Shown piece after piece: positions 27,421 to 35,883 of a stretch of DNA of 64,000 nucleotides; positions within the stretch are counted from its first letter, which is position 1; the number at the start of each line of letters is the position of its first letter. This DNA comes from Actinacidiphila rubida (lineage in GTDB: Bacteria > Actinomycetota > Actinomycetes > Streptomycetales > Streptomycetaceae), in assembly GCF_900110255.1 (NCBI RefSeq), contig NZ_FODD01000028.1, forward strand, positions 58,384 through 122,383. The letters are read 5' to 3'. The translations under genes and the position numbers were made by a program. Below the pieces are notes generated by a model that made no database searches, was not told the DNA's origin, and saw only the letters and a program-made list of their open reading frames with translations.

Positions 27421-27518
27421 CGCGGCCGCTCCGGTCCGGCCGGCGCGGCCGCCGGGCAGGCGGCCGGGGCGATCGGCGCGATCGGCGCGATCAGCCCGGC
27501 GGTGTTCTCGACGTTCAC
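27417..27518 (-). CDS. kdpF: KdpF-like 33-residue ORF, proline-rich and probably degenerate
   Basis: Starts NVENTAGLIA and ends PERPR, matching the ends of actinobacterial KdpF (a roughly 30-residue single-span peptide stabilising KdpABC). The middle is IAPIAPIAPAACPAAAP, with at least six prolines where KdpF has a hydrophobic helix, so membrane insertion is doubtful. The GTG at 27518 has GAGAGG 5-6 nt upstream. It overlaps kdpB by ATGA. It may be a vestige kept to couple translation of kdpB. Confidence 0.5.
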   Translation of the reverse strand: MNVENTAGLIAPIAPIAPAACPAAAPAGPERPR

Positions 27519-27716
27519 GGAGACCTCTCGTTACGCGGGCACGCCGGACCCGCGCACGGGCCCGGGGGCATGCCGACGGCAGGGGTGGGAGGCGATCGGG
27601 CCAGGGCCGCGATCCCCTCGACACCCCCGGGCGAGGCGCGGGGGACGGGCTCGCCCGGAGGTGGCCGGGGAAGGCGTGACGCACCGTGCCGGGGCCGGCC
27701 CCCCGGCACTCCGACG

Positions 27717-27770
27717 ACGCTAAGCCCGCACCGGCCGGCCCCCCGTGCCGTCCTGACGGCTCCCTGACGG
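27717..27770 (-). promoter_or_regulatory. Candidate kdp promoter with 11-bp-period direct repeat
   Basis: On the plus strand CCTGACGG occurs at 27752-27759 and 27763-27770, exactly 11 bp apart, the spacing of OmpR/PhoB-class response-regulator sites. Reading toward kdp, TAGCGT (27722-27717) is a plausible -10 box about 30 bp further on, with no good -35, as expected for an activator-dependent promoter. KdpE is the natural candidate, but kdpDE are not in the window. Confidence 0.45.
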
Positions 27771-27897
27771 AGCGGGCCGCCGCGTTAGCGCGACGCTGAC
27801 GTGGCCGGGCCGGTCAGGGGTGCAGCCGCCCGCCACCGCCGGCGGGCGGAGGCCGTCCGGGTGCGGCTTCCTGCGGCGCCGTCCCGGCGCGCGGCGT

Positions 27898-29724
27898 TCA
27901 GAGGTCGATGCGGTGCGGGAGGATGCACACCACGACGTCGGTGCGGGCCCGCAGCACGGTGGCGAGCAGGAGGCCGCGCTGGTTCTGCAGCAGCTTGTAG
28001 CGGCGGCTGCGCGGCTCGACCTCGGGGATCAGCACCGCGACCTGCCGGCCGTCGCGCGCGGCCTCGTTGACGTAGCCGACCACCGGCTCCACGAGGGAGC
28101 GGTGCGGGCTGTCCAGCACGTCGAGCCGCACGCCCGGGTTCCAGCGGTTCCACGCGTCCATCAGGGCCCGCGACTTGTTCGGGTCGTGGTGGACGACCAC
28201 CGCGACCACCTCGTCGCCGAGCGCCATCGCGGCGGTCAGGGCGTGCTGCGCGACGTTGCTGACCTGGCCGAGCGGCACGATCACCAGCGAACGCCGGGAC
28301 CGCGGCGGCGGCGGGATCCGGCCCAGCCCCAACTCCTCGCCCGCCGCCCGGTAGTACCGTTCGATGCGGGAGAACAGCAGCATCATCAGCGGCACCGTGA
28401 CCACCACGACCCAGGCGCCCTCCAGGAACTTGGTGCCCAGCAGCACGCACGTGGCGATGGTGGTGAGCACCGCGCCCAGGCCGTTGAGCGCGGCCCGGCG
28501 CCGCCAGCCCGGCGGCCGTTCGCGGCGCCAGTGCAGCACCAGACCGGTCTGGCTGAGGGTGAAGCCGAGGAACACGCCGATGGCGAACAGCGGGATCAGC
28601 TTGTGCGTGTCGGCGTCGACGGCGATCAGCAGCAGCGCCGCGGTCAGCGACAGCACCGCCACGCCCCAGCGGTAGACGGGCCGTTCGGCGCGCAGCCCGA
28701 ACAGGTGCGGCAGCCGGTGGTCGCGGGCCAGCAGGCTCATCAGCACCGGCAGCCCGCCGAAGCTGGTGTTGGCCGCCAGCAGCAGCACGAGGGCGACGAC
28801 GACGTTGGTGGCGTAGTACATCCAGCCGGTGCCGAACGCGCCCGCCGTCAGCTGCGCCAGCACCGTCACGCCGCCGCGCGGCACCACGTCGTTGCGGCGG
28901 ATCAGCACGGCCAGCCCCACGAGCATCACGCCCAGCAGTGCGCCGAGCATCAACTCGGTGCGCTGGGCGCGCTTGACGCGCGGCTCGCGGAACGTCGGCA
29001 CCGCGTTGGCGATCGCCTCCACGCCGGTCAGCGCCGAGCAGCCGGACGAGAACGCCTTGAGGATCACCAGCAGGCCCAGCGCCTCGGTCGCGTGCACGGG
29101 CTCGGCGGTGCCGACCATCGCCATCGGGTGCGGGCGGGCCAGGCCCACGACGATCACGGCGAAGATGCCCGCCACGAACAGCAGCGTCGGCAGCATCAGC
29201 AGCCGGGCGCTCTCGGTGACGCCGCGCAGGTTCACCGCCGTCAGCAGCAGCAGACCGGCCAGGCACACCGCGAGCTTGTCGCCGTCGAGCGCCGGGAACG
29301 CGGACACCAGTGCGTCGGTGCCGGCAGCCAGGCTGACCGCGACGGTCAGCACGTAGTCGACCACGAGGCTCGCCGCGGCGAGCAGGCTCGGCACGCGCCC
29401 CAGGTCCTTCCTCGCGACCGCGTACGCGCCGCCGCCGTCCGGGTGGACCGCGATCACCTGCCCGTACGAGACGACCAGCACCACCAGCAGGACGGTGATC
29501 ACCAGGGTGATCGGCAGGGTCGCGCGCAGCGCACCGGCGCCGGCCACCACCAGCGCCAGCACGATCGACTCGGGGCCGTACGCCACGGAGCTGAGCGCGT
29601 CCAGCGACAGCGCGGACAGCCCCTCCAGGCTGGTCAGGTGGTCCTTGTCCCCTTCGCCGGGACGCAGCGGGACCCGCGGCTGCAACTGCCGCCGCGCCAG
29701 ACCGTACGCCATGTCGTGCCCCAT
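27898..29724 (-). CDS. kimA: KimA-type potassium importer (APC superfamily)
   Basis: 608 residues, the length of Bacillus subtilis KimA. Recognised family segments include SLDALSSVAYGPE, HPDGGGAYAVARKDLG, VDYVLTVAVSLAAGTDA, KAFSSGCSALTGVEAI and LAANTSFG. There are about twelve hydrophobic helices followed by a cytoplasmic UspA-like domain (VIVPLGQVSNV onwards). KimA imports K+ by proton symport; in Firmicutes it is controlled by c-di-AMP. Only 379 bp separate it from the kdpF start, and no ydaO riboswitch is apparent before either gene. The ATG at 29724 has GGAAG close by; ATG at 29712 is possible. Confidence 0.88.
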   Translation of the reverse strand: MGHDMAYGLARRQLQPRVPLRPGEGDKDHLTSLEGLSALSLDALSSVAYGPESIVLALVVAGAGALRATLPITLVITVLLVVLVVSYGQVIAVHPDGGGAYAVARKDLGRVPSLLAAASLVVDYVLTVAVSLAAGTDALVSAFPALDGDKLAVCLAGLLLLTAVNLRGVTESARLLMLPTLLFVAGIFAVIVVGLARPHPMAMVGTAEPVHATEALGLLVILKAFSSGCSALTGVEAIANAVPTFREPRVKRAQRTELMLGALLGVMLVGLAVLIRRNDVVPRGGVTVLAQLTAGAFGTGWMYYATNVVVALVLLLAANTSFGGLPVLMSLLARDHRLPHLFGLRAERPVYRWGVAVLSLTAALLLIAVDADTHKLIPLFAIGVFLGFTLSQTGLVLHWRRERPPGWRRRAALNGLGAVLTTIATCVLLGTKFLEGAWVVVVTVPLMMLLFSRIERYYRAAGEELGLGRIPPPPRSRRSLVIVPLGQVSNVAQHALTAAMALGDEVVAVVVHHDPNKSRALMDAWNRWNPGVRLDVLDSPHRSLVEPVVGYVNEAARDGRQVAVLIPEVEPRSRRYKLLQNQRGLLLATVLRARTDVVVCILPHRIDL

Positions 29725-29829
29725 CCCGCTTCCGCCGACGGTGGCCCTCAGTCTGCACCGCCCACCACACCCGCCCCGGGCATCCCGACCCCCTCGGCGT
29801 GGGCCCCCGGTCGCCCCGGGCGGGCGGGG

Positions 29830-31488
29830 TCAGGAGAGGGCGTGGAGGGCGGTGGCGAGGGTGGCGACACCGGCGGTGATGGTGTCGGACGGAGTGCCCG
29901 CGTAGCCGAGGACGAGGCCGGGCGGGCCGGGGAGCTGGCGGTGCCACGAGAGCGGCTGGCACTTGACGCCGAGGCGCAGCGCGGCCGCGGCGAGGGCGGT
30001 GTCGGGGACGTCCTGCGGGTAGGTGACGGTCAGGTGCAGGCCGGCGGCGGCGCCGTGGGTGACGGCCCCCGGCAGGTGGGACGCGATCGCCCGCACCATC
30101 GCGTCCCGGCGCCTGCGGTGGCGTCCGCGCAGCATCCGCAGGTGCCGCTCCAGCTCTCCGGAGACCATCAGCCGGGCCAGGACGAGCTGCGGCAGCACCG
30201 CGTTGCCGAGGTCGGTGAAGCGCTTGGCGTCGACCAGCGCGTCGCGGTAGCGCGGCGGCGGCACGACCCAGCCGGTGCGCAGGGCCGGGGCGAGCAGTTT
30301 GGAGACGCTGCCCATGTAGCAGACGCGGTCGGCCAGACCGCTGCCCGCGAGCAGCGCACGCAGCGCCGGCACCGGCGGCCGGTCGTAGCGGTGCTCCGCG
30401 TCGTAGTCGTCCTCGACGATCAGGCCGCCCTCCCGCTCCGCCCAGCGCAGCAGCTCGCGGCGCCGCTCGCCGCTCGTCACCACGCCGGTGGGGAACTGGT
30501 GGGCGGGGGTCAGCAGCACCGCGCGGGCGCCGGTGGCGCGCAGCGCGTCGACCCGCACGCCGTCCTCGTCGACCGGCACCGGCGGCGTGCCCAGACCGCC
30601 GTTGACGAGGTGCTGGCGGGTGCCCAGCGAACCGGGGTCCTCGACGGCGACGCTGTCGATGCCGTCCGCCCGCAGCACCGGGTGCAGCAGCGTCAGCGCC
30701 TGCGCGGTGCCGGCCACGACCAGCACCTCGGCCGGTGTGACGCGGACGCCCCGGCTGCGGGCCAGCCACCCGGCGACGGCCTCCCTCAACAGCGGTGCGC
30801 CGCGCGGGTCGCCGTAGCCGAGGTCGCCAGCCGACAACTCGACGAGCACGGCCCGTTCGGCGTGCAGCCAGGCGGCCCGCGGGAACGCCGCGAGGTCGGG
30901 GCGGCCGGGCGTGAAGTCGACGCGGGCGGGCGCGACCCGCAGCGCGTCGAACACGTCGGGCGAGGGAGAGCCGGCGAACAGGCCGGCCGGGTCCGGGAGT
31001 TCGGCGGGGAGGGGAGCCGCGGGCTCCGGCCGGCGGGGCAGGGCGCTGCCAACGCGCGCCGCCGTGGCCCGTTCGATCGCCTGCACCGGGGATGCCAAGG
31101 GCGCCGGGGAAGCCGACCGTGCGGTCGAGGCGAACGGTGCCGCGACGACGACGGTTCCGCCCCGGCGGCGGCCCTCGACGTGGCCGTCCTCCGTCAGCCG
31201 CCGGTACGCCTCCATCACCACCCCGCGCGAGACGCGCAGTTCAGCGGCGAGCACCCGGGTCGGCGGCAGCCGGCTGCCCACCGGCAGGCGTCCGTCGGCG
31301 ACGGCCTGCCGCAACCGGGCGGCCAGCCAGTCCGACTTGCCGCCGGCCGGCGCCTCGGCCGCGTCGAGCTGGAGGAAGTCCGAGCCGTACGGGGCGGCTT
31401 CTCCACCGGCGGCGGTCAGCGCCGTCTCCGTCGCCGCCGCCGGCACGGACTGGACCGCTGTCACGGACTGGGCCGCCGTCTCCGCCAT
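29830..31488 (-). CDS. MocR/PdxR-family regulator (GntR HTH fused to aminotransferase fold)
   Basis: About 552 residues: a GntR winged helix at about 45-115 (RVSRGVVMEAYRRL is the recognition part), a low-complexity linker, then a class-I aminotransferase-like domain. The PLP lysine is in GSVSKLLAPALRTG (near residue 396). Such regulators sense PLP or amino compounds; catalysis is not expected. The ATG at 31488 has GGAAGGGGG 10 nt upstream; ATGs at 31518 and 31566 lack ribosome-binding sites. It follows the B3/B4 gene by 34 bp on the same strand, so it is likely the last gene of that unit. Confidence 0.87.
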   Translation of the reverse strand: MAETAAQSVTAVQSVPAAATETALTAAGGEAAPYGSDFLQLDAAEAPAGGKSDWLAARLRQAVADGRLPVGSRLPPTRVLAAELRVSRGVVMEAYRRLTEDGHVEGRRRGGTVVVAAPFASTARSASPAPLASPVQAIERATAARVGSALPRRPEPAAPLPAELPDPAGLFAGSPSPDVFDALRVAPARVDFTPGRPDLAAFPRAAWLHAERAVLVELSAGDLGYGDPRGAPLLREAVAGWLARSRGVRVTPAEVLVVAGTAQALTLLHPVLRADGIDSVAVEDPGSLGTRQHLVNGGLGTPPVPVDEDGVRVDALRATGARAVLLTPAHQFPTGVVTSGERRRELLRWAEREGGLIVEDDYDAEHRYDRPPVPALRALLAGSGLADRVCYMGSVSKLLAPALRTGWVVPPPRYRDALVDAKRFTDLGNAVLPQLVLARLMVSGELERHLRMLRGRHRRRRDAMVRAIASHLPGAVTHGAAAGLHLTVTYPQDVPDTALAAAALRLGVKCQPLSWHRQLPGPPGLVLGYAGTPSDTITAGVATLATALHALS

Positions 31489-31522
31489 CGCCGCTCGGCC
31501 CCCTTCCGCCGGGCCCATGGTG

Positions 31523-32308
31523 TCACGCGCGGTGGCCCGCGGCCGGAGCGTCGTGACCCGCCGCACTGCTCGCCGCAGCGTGGCCTCCGAACGCGAACTC
31601 GGGTTCTCCGGACGTCAGCTGGGCCGATTCCACCGTCACCGGCCAGTGCGCGGTGAACTCGCCGGCGAGGGCCGCCAGCACCCCGGCCATCGTGCGTGCG
31701 CCCCCGTCGTGCAGCGCCTCGGCCACGACCAGGACCCTGCGGGTGTGCGGGCCGACGGCGGAGTGCCCGCTCTGCCGGTTGGTCCACCGGCGGGCGTGCG
31801 CCCGCCCGTCGGCGTCGGCGAACGTCACCTCCCCGGGCGCGGGATGCTCGGTGCCGCCGCCGAACGGCGTGTAGTGCTCGTCGCCCCGGGCGTACCGCAC
31901 CTCCAGCAGGGGCCCGGCGATCCGGTCCGCGTCCAGCGCGGCGACCGGCACCGCGTAGGCGGCGGAGACGGCGTTGCACAGGTCCACGACGGGGTGGATG
32001 CGCGGCAGGGCGCCCTCCTTGCGCAGCCGCCGCAGCAGCGACTCGGAGGCGCACCGGTACTGCGTCGGCTTCAGCCCCATGCGGGCGAACTCCCGCCGCC
32101 AGGCTGCTACTTCCGGCATGCGGCTCTCGGTGGTGGCGGCCAGCCGGTCCAGGGCACGGGCGGTGTACGCGGCGACGCCCCTCCCGGCGTCGACCGTGTC
32201 GTCCACGCCCGCGGCGTACAGGGCCCCGGCGGCCAGCTCCGGGTGGTCGGCGCGGAGGGCGTCCGCGTGGCGGAAGCGGCGCAGGGGCGGAGCCTGGAGT
32301 TCGCTCAT
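31523..32308 (-). CDS. Stand-alone B3/B4 tRNA-binding-domain protein
   Basis: 261 residues related to the B3/B4 (editing) domain of phenylalanyl-tRNA synthetase beta: GLKPTQYRCASESLLRRL, IHPVVDLCNAVS and the VPVAALDADRI strand are characteristic. Free-standing versions are widespread; a role in deacylating or binding mischarged tRNA is inferred and not proven for most. Its start is 2 nt after the stop of the LysE gene, so they form an operon. Confidence 0.8.
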   Translation of the reverse strand: MSELQAPPLRRFRHADALRADHPELAAGALYAAGVDDTVDAGRGVAAYTARALDRLAATTESRMPEVAAWRREFARMGLKPTQYRCASESLLRRLRKEGALPRIHPVVDLCNAVSAAYAVPVAALDADRIAGPLLEVRYARGDEHYTPFGGGTEHPAPGEVTFADADGRAHARRWTNRQSGHSAVGPHTRRVLVVAEALHDGGARTMAGVLAALAGEFTAHWPVTVESAQLTSGEPEFAFGGHAAASSAAGHDAPAAGHRA

Positions 32309-32310
32309 CG

Positions 32311-32916
32311 TCACGCCACCGCCAGCCGCGCGCCCAGGCCCACGAAGCAGAGCGCGAACGTCCGGCGGACGCCGGTCACCACGCGCGGCCGGTCGAGCAA
32401 CCGGCCGCGCACCGCGCCCGCGCACCACCCGTACGCGGCGAACACCGCGAACGTCAACGCCATGAAGACGAGGCCGAGTTGAAGCATGCACACCGTCGCA
32501 CCCGGCCGGTCCCGGGCGACGAACTGCGGCAGGAACGCGACGAAGAACATGGTGAGCTTCGGGTTGAGCAGGTTGACCAGCACCGCCGAGGCGACCACGC
32601 GGGACGCCGGTCGCGCCTCGGCCTCGTCCGGCACCGTCAGTGCGTCCTTGTCGCGCAGCACCGCGAAGGCCATGTACAGCAGGTAGGCGGCACCCAGGTA
32701 CCTGATCAGCCCGAAGAGCAGCGCGCTGCCGTGCAGCAGGGCGGCGAGGCCGGTGATCGTCAGGGCCAGGTGCGGCACGATGCCGAGGGTGCAACCGGCG
32801 GCGGCGACCAGGCCCGCGCGGCGGCCGTGCGCCAGCGCGGCGGCGAGCGTGTACACCACGCCCGTGCCGGGGGTGACGACCACCACGAGGGTGGTCAGCA
32901 GGAACGTGATGCTCAA
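32311..32916 (-). CDS. LysE/RhtB-family amino-acid exporter
   Basis: 201 residues with six hydrophobic helices and the family features VVTPGTGVVYTLAAALAHG, GAAYLLYMAF and NLLNPKLTMFFVAFLPQF. It exports an amino acid or homoserine-like compound across the inner membrane. The start is a TTG at 32916 (SITFLL follows) with GGAGGT about 5 nt upstream; no ATG or GTG fits. It is first in the unit with the B3/B4 protein and the MocR regulator. Confidence 0.87.
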   Translation of the reverse strand: MSITFLLTTLVVVVTPGTGVVYTLAAALAHGRRAGLVAAAGCTLGIVPHLALTITGLAALLHGSALLFGLIRYLGAAYLLYMAFAVLRDKDALTVPDEAEARPASRVVASAVLVNLLNPKLTMFFVAFLPQFVARDRPGATVCMLQLGLVFMALTFAVFAAYGWCAGAVRGRLLDRPRVVTGVRRTFALCFVGLGARLAVA

Positions 32917-33072
32917 CGGGGGACCTCCGCACCGGGAGCCGCAGGGTGCGGCCTCTGCGTTCACCCTGCCGCCCCCATGGCCCGGTCCACAGAGCCAAAG
33001 CCGACGCGATCGACCGGTCCATAACCCGCGGACCGGCCGCGCGTCTCGCCGCGCGTCCCCGCCTCCGTGCCT

Positions 33073-33121
33073 CCGCGCTCTCGTGCCCTCCGCGCTCTCG
33101 TGCCCGCCGCGCTCTCGTGCC
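33073..33121. repeat. Three 17-bp-period tandem repeats
   Basis: CCGCGCTCTCGTGCC starts at 33073, 33090 and 33107, in the 220-bp gap between the YihY and LysE genes. It encodes nothing evident. Confidence 0.8.
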
Positions 33122-33137
33122 TCCGCGCCAGGCCGGC

Positions 33138-34034
33138 TCAGTCGATCGCGCCGCCCCCGCCGTCGGACCGCCACAGCAGCTCCGGAACCGGCGTCTCGGG
33201 CGTCTCGAACCAGCCCTCCGGCGGCCGCGGTTTGGGTATCTCGGCGCCTCGGCGCAGGATCCGGCCGTCGCGGACGTGGCGGCCGAGCAGGGCGCCGCCG
33301 AAGACCACGAAGCCGACGCCGACCAGCCACGTCTCGATGGTCAGCACGGTGCCGACCGGGCCGTACGCGTCGGCGTTGCTGACGACCATCGGGGCGAAGA
33401 ACAGGTGCGAGAACATCCGCAGGCCCGCGAGGCCGACCATGGTGAAGACCGCGCCGGGCAGCGCCGTCCGCCATCTCACCGCACCGCCGCACAGGAAGCG
33501 CTGGCCCCAGGCGAAGAAGGCGACGCCCAGCAGGATGGTCAGGGCGATCCGCAGGCCGGCGGGCAGCACGCCGCTGCCCAGGGCGGCCGCGCTCTGCGAC
33601 TCGCAGAACAGGTAGGCGGTCAGCACGGCCAGCCACACGGTGCGCCGCCAGTCGCGGTGCCAGGGCCCGGCCGGCAGGTCCCAGATCTTGCGGTAGCCGT
33701 TCTCCACGCTCGCCACGAAGGTCAGCCCGAAGTAGGCGAGCGAGACCAGGCCCCAGACGCTGGTGGCGCTCAGCACGTTGCGGGGCGCGGCGAACATGCT
33801 CCGCACGCTGTGCGCGCCGTCGGCGTTCAGGCCCATCCCGTCGACCACCCACTGGGCGAAGCCCGGGCGGTTCTCCCACGGGGTGGCCGCCGCGACGACG
33901 ACCAGCAGCGGCATCAGGGTCACGAAGCCGAGCGCGGCGAACCCCATGGACCGGTGCAGCAGTTCGATGTGGAGGGCCTGTTTCGACAACCGCCCCGCCG
34001 CGGACCGCTTCCAGGCGTCGGACAGTCTGGACAT
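33138..34034 (-). CDS. YihY/BrkB-family membrane protein
   Basis: 298 residues with about six hydrophobic helices; GFVTLMPLLVVVAAATPWE and LAYFGLTFVASVENGY fit the YihY/virulence-factor BrkB family, whose exact function is unclear (older names imply RNase BN, which is incorrect). GGGGGAAGGG lies 7 nt before the ATG. The cytoplasmic tail is proline-rich. It is upstream of the LysE gene on the same strand but 220 bp away with repeats between, so probably separate. Confidence 0.85.
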   Translation of the reverse strand: MSRLSDAWKRSAAGRLSKQALHIELLHRSMGFAALGFVTLMPLLVVVAAATPWENRPGFAQWVVDGMGLNADGAHSVRSMFAAPRNVLSATSVWGLVSLAYFGLTFVASVENGYRKIWDLPAGPWHRDWRRTVWLAVLTAYLFCESQSAAALGSGVLPAGLRIALTILLGVAFFAWGQRFLCGGAVRWRTALPGAVFTMVGLAGLRMFSHLFFAPMVVSNADAYGPVGTVLTIETWLVGVGFVVFGGALLGRHVRDGRILRRGAEIPKPRPPEGWFETPETPVPELLWRSDGGGGAID

Positions 34035-34261
34035 GGGTTCACCCTTCCCCCAGCGTTACCGCAGTGGATACCGGGCCGGGTCCCTCCCGCGCAACTCGGG
34101 GCCGGCGCGGGGGCGTTACGCCACTTCCGTCCCCTCCTCCCGCACCGCTGCGGCGGGTGGGACCACCGCCCCCGTCCGTTCCGGGAGCGCGGGCACCTTG
34201 CGCAACCGTGCCCGGGAGGCTCACACTTCACCCGTTCACCAGCGGAATCGCTCAGCTTTGT

Positions 34262-34276
34262 CATGTTCCCAACATG
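34262..34276. promoter_or_regulatory. Perfect inverted repeat in the sedolisin promoter
   Basis: CATGTT-CCC-AACATG overlaps the region just upstream of TAAACT (34277-34282), a possible -10 box. A repressor bound here would block RNA polymerase. Confidence 0.4.
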
Positions 34277-34303
34277 TAAACTCCCGACATCGAGGAGAGT
34301 CAC

Positions 34304-35500
34304 ATGCACCTGCGCGCACGGTTGTCCGGGATAGGCGTAGCGGCCCTCGCAGCGATCCCGCTCGCGGTCCTCGGCCCCGCCGGGGCCTCGCACGCCGCGG
34401 TCTCGCCCGCCCAGAAGACCACCCACTCCTGTGCCACGAGCAAGGCCGGATTCGCCTCCTGCAAGGCGATCCTGCGCACCGACGTGGTCGAGCCGCAGGC
34501 GGTCTCGCCGAACGCCACGCCGTCCGGCTTCGGCCCGTCCAGCCTGCAGTCCGCGTACGCGCTGCCGTCGTCGACGGCGGGTGCGGGCCGCACGGTGGCG
34601 ATCGTCGACGCGTACGACGACCCGACCGCCGAGGCCGATCTCGGCGTCTACCGGGCCCAGTTCGGGCTTCCGGCCTGCACCACGGCCAACGGGTGCTTCA
34701 AGAAGGTCAGCCAGACCGGTGGCACCAGCTACCCGAAGAAGGACGGCGGCTGGGCGCAGGAGATCTCGCTGGACCTCGACATGGTGTCGGCGATCTGCCC
34801 CAACTGCCACATCCTGCTGGTCGAGGCGAAGACCTCCAGCTTCGCCAACCTGGGTGCCGCGGTGAACCAGGCGGCCAAGACCGCGGGCGTCGTCGCGATC
34901 AGCAACAGCTACGGCGGCTCCGACGCGTCCGACGCCACCTACGGCTCGTACTACAACCACCCGGGCATCGCGGTGACCGCCAGCTCCGGTGACGCCGGCT
35001 ACGGCGCGAGCTACCCGGCGTCCTCGCACTACGTCACCGCTGTGGGCGGCACGTCGCTGAGCACCGCGTCGAACACGCGCGGCTGGTCGGAGACCGCGTG
35101 GAGCGGCGCGGGCAGCGGCTGCTCCGCCTACAACACCGCGCTGAGCGGCGCCGCTTCGTTCGGTACCGGCTGCGCCAACCGCGCGGAGGCGGACGTCTCC
35201 GCGGTCGCCAACCCGTCGACGGGCGTCGCGGTCTACGACTCCACCGCGTACCAGGGCTACGTCGGCTGGATGGTGTTCGGCGGTACGAGCGTGTCGTCCC
35301 CGATCATCGCGTCGGTGTACGGCCTGGCCGGCAACACCGCCTCGATCGACAACAACTACCCGTACACGCACTCCTCGTCGCTGAACGACGTCACCTCCGG
35401 CAGCAACGGCAGCTGCCCGACCACCCAGTGGTGCAACGCCCGCGCCGGCTGGGACGGCCCGACGGGCCTGGGCACGCCGAACGGCATCGGCGCGTTCTGA
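34304..35500 (+). CDS. Secreted sedolisin (S53-family serine carboxyl peptidase)
   Basis: 398 residues with a signal peptide (to about residue 31). The sedolisin catalytic pair E153/D157 lies in WAQEISLDLD, the nucleophile S329 in GGTSVSSPI and the oxyanion Asp in SSGDAGYG. It lacks the long pro-domain of classic sedolisins, having only about 60 residues before the core. S53 enzymes act best at acid pH outside the cell. GAGGAGAG is upstream of the ATG. Confidence 0.9.
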   Translation: MHLRARLSGIGVAALAAIPLAVLGPAGASHAAVSPAQKTTHSCATSKAGFASCKAILRTDVVEPQAVSPNATPSGFGPSSLQSAYALPSSTAGAGRTVAIVDAYDDPTAEADLGVYRAQFGLPACTTANGCFKKVSQTGGTSYPKKDGGWAQEISLDLDMVSAICPNCHILLVEAKTSSFANLGAAVNQAAKTAGVVAISNSYGGSDASDATYGSYYNHPGIAVTASSGDAGYGASYPASSHYVTAVGGTSLSTASNTRGWSETAWSGAGSGCSAYNTALSGAASFGTGCANRAEADVSAVANPSTGVAVYDSTAYQGYVGWMVFGGTSVSSPIIASVYGLAGNTASIDNNYPYTHSSSLNDVTSGSNGSCPTTQWCNARAGWDGPTGLGTPNGIGAF

Positions 35501-35536
35501 TCGCTCCCCGCGCGTAACCGGCACCACCCGCACGCA

Positions 35537-35582
35537 ACGGCGCCGGGCCGGAAGGGCCGCCACCCTTCCGCCCCGGCGCCGT
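35537..35582 (+). terminator. Very strong terminator after the sedolisin gene
   Basis: Two 20-nt arms (35537-35556 and 35563-35582) pair with one mismatch around a 6-nt loop; ends ACGGCGCCGG / CCGGCGCCGT. The following 300 bp to 35883 hold the chitinase control region. Confidence 0.85.
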
Positions 35583-35796
35583 CCCGCACCCCCGCCCGCC
35601 CCGCAGCGGTTCGGCGTCCGGGACCGCCGCCGCTCGCTCGGCGTCCGAGTCCCACCGCCGCGCAGTGGCCGCACCGATCCTGTGGCGGCCGCGACCGCCG
35701 TCGGGTTGCCCTCCCGGGCGGCAATCGCTCGGCGGCCGCGCTGCCGTCGCGCGGAGTCCGTACCGTCGCCGCGCCGCGTCGGATCGCGGGCGCAGA

Positions 35797-35810
35797 TTGG
35801 ACCGGACCAA
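35797..35810. promoter_or_regulatory. Possible DasR-type element before the GH18 gene
   Basis: TTGGACCGGACCAA agrees at 9 of 14 positions with the DasR operator core CTGGTCTAGACCAG as I recall it. DasR controls chitinolytic genes in streptomycetes, so the position is sensible, but the match is only moderate. Confidence 0.3.
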
Positions 35811-35821
35811 GTGATTGACGT

Positions 35822-35847
35822 GACACGGTCAAATACTTCACCGTGTC
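35822..35847. promoter_or_regulatory. 8-bp inverted repeat before the GH18 gene
   Basis: GACACGGT and ACCGTGTC are perfect reverse complements separated by 10 nt. It sits about 40 bp before the start, where an operator or a leader hairpin would be. Confidence 0.45.
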
Positions 35848-35883
35848 CCCGTCACGACCTCACCGGTCCGCCAGGAGGCGTTC

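Noticed and set aside
27519..29829. ydaO riboswitch ahead of kimA or kdp
   Set aside because: The conserved blocks seen at 40191-40310 are not found in either leader; only the direct repeat and a -10-like box are seen.
34226..34240. Pho box (TTCACC repeats) before the sedolisin gene
   Set aside because: The two TTCACC motifs are 8 bp apart, not 11.
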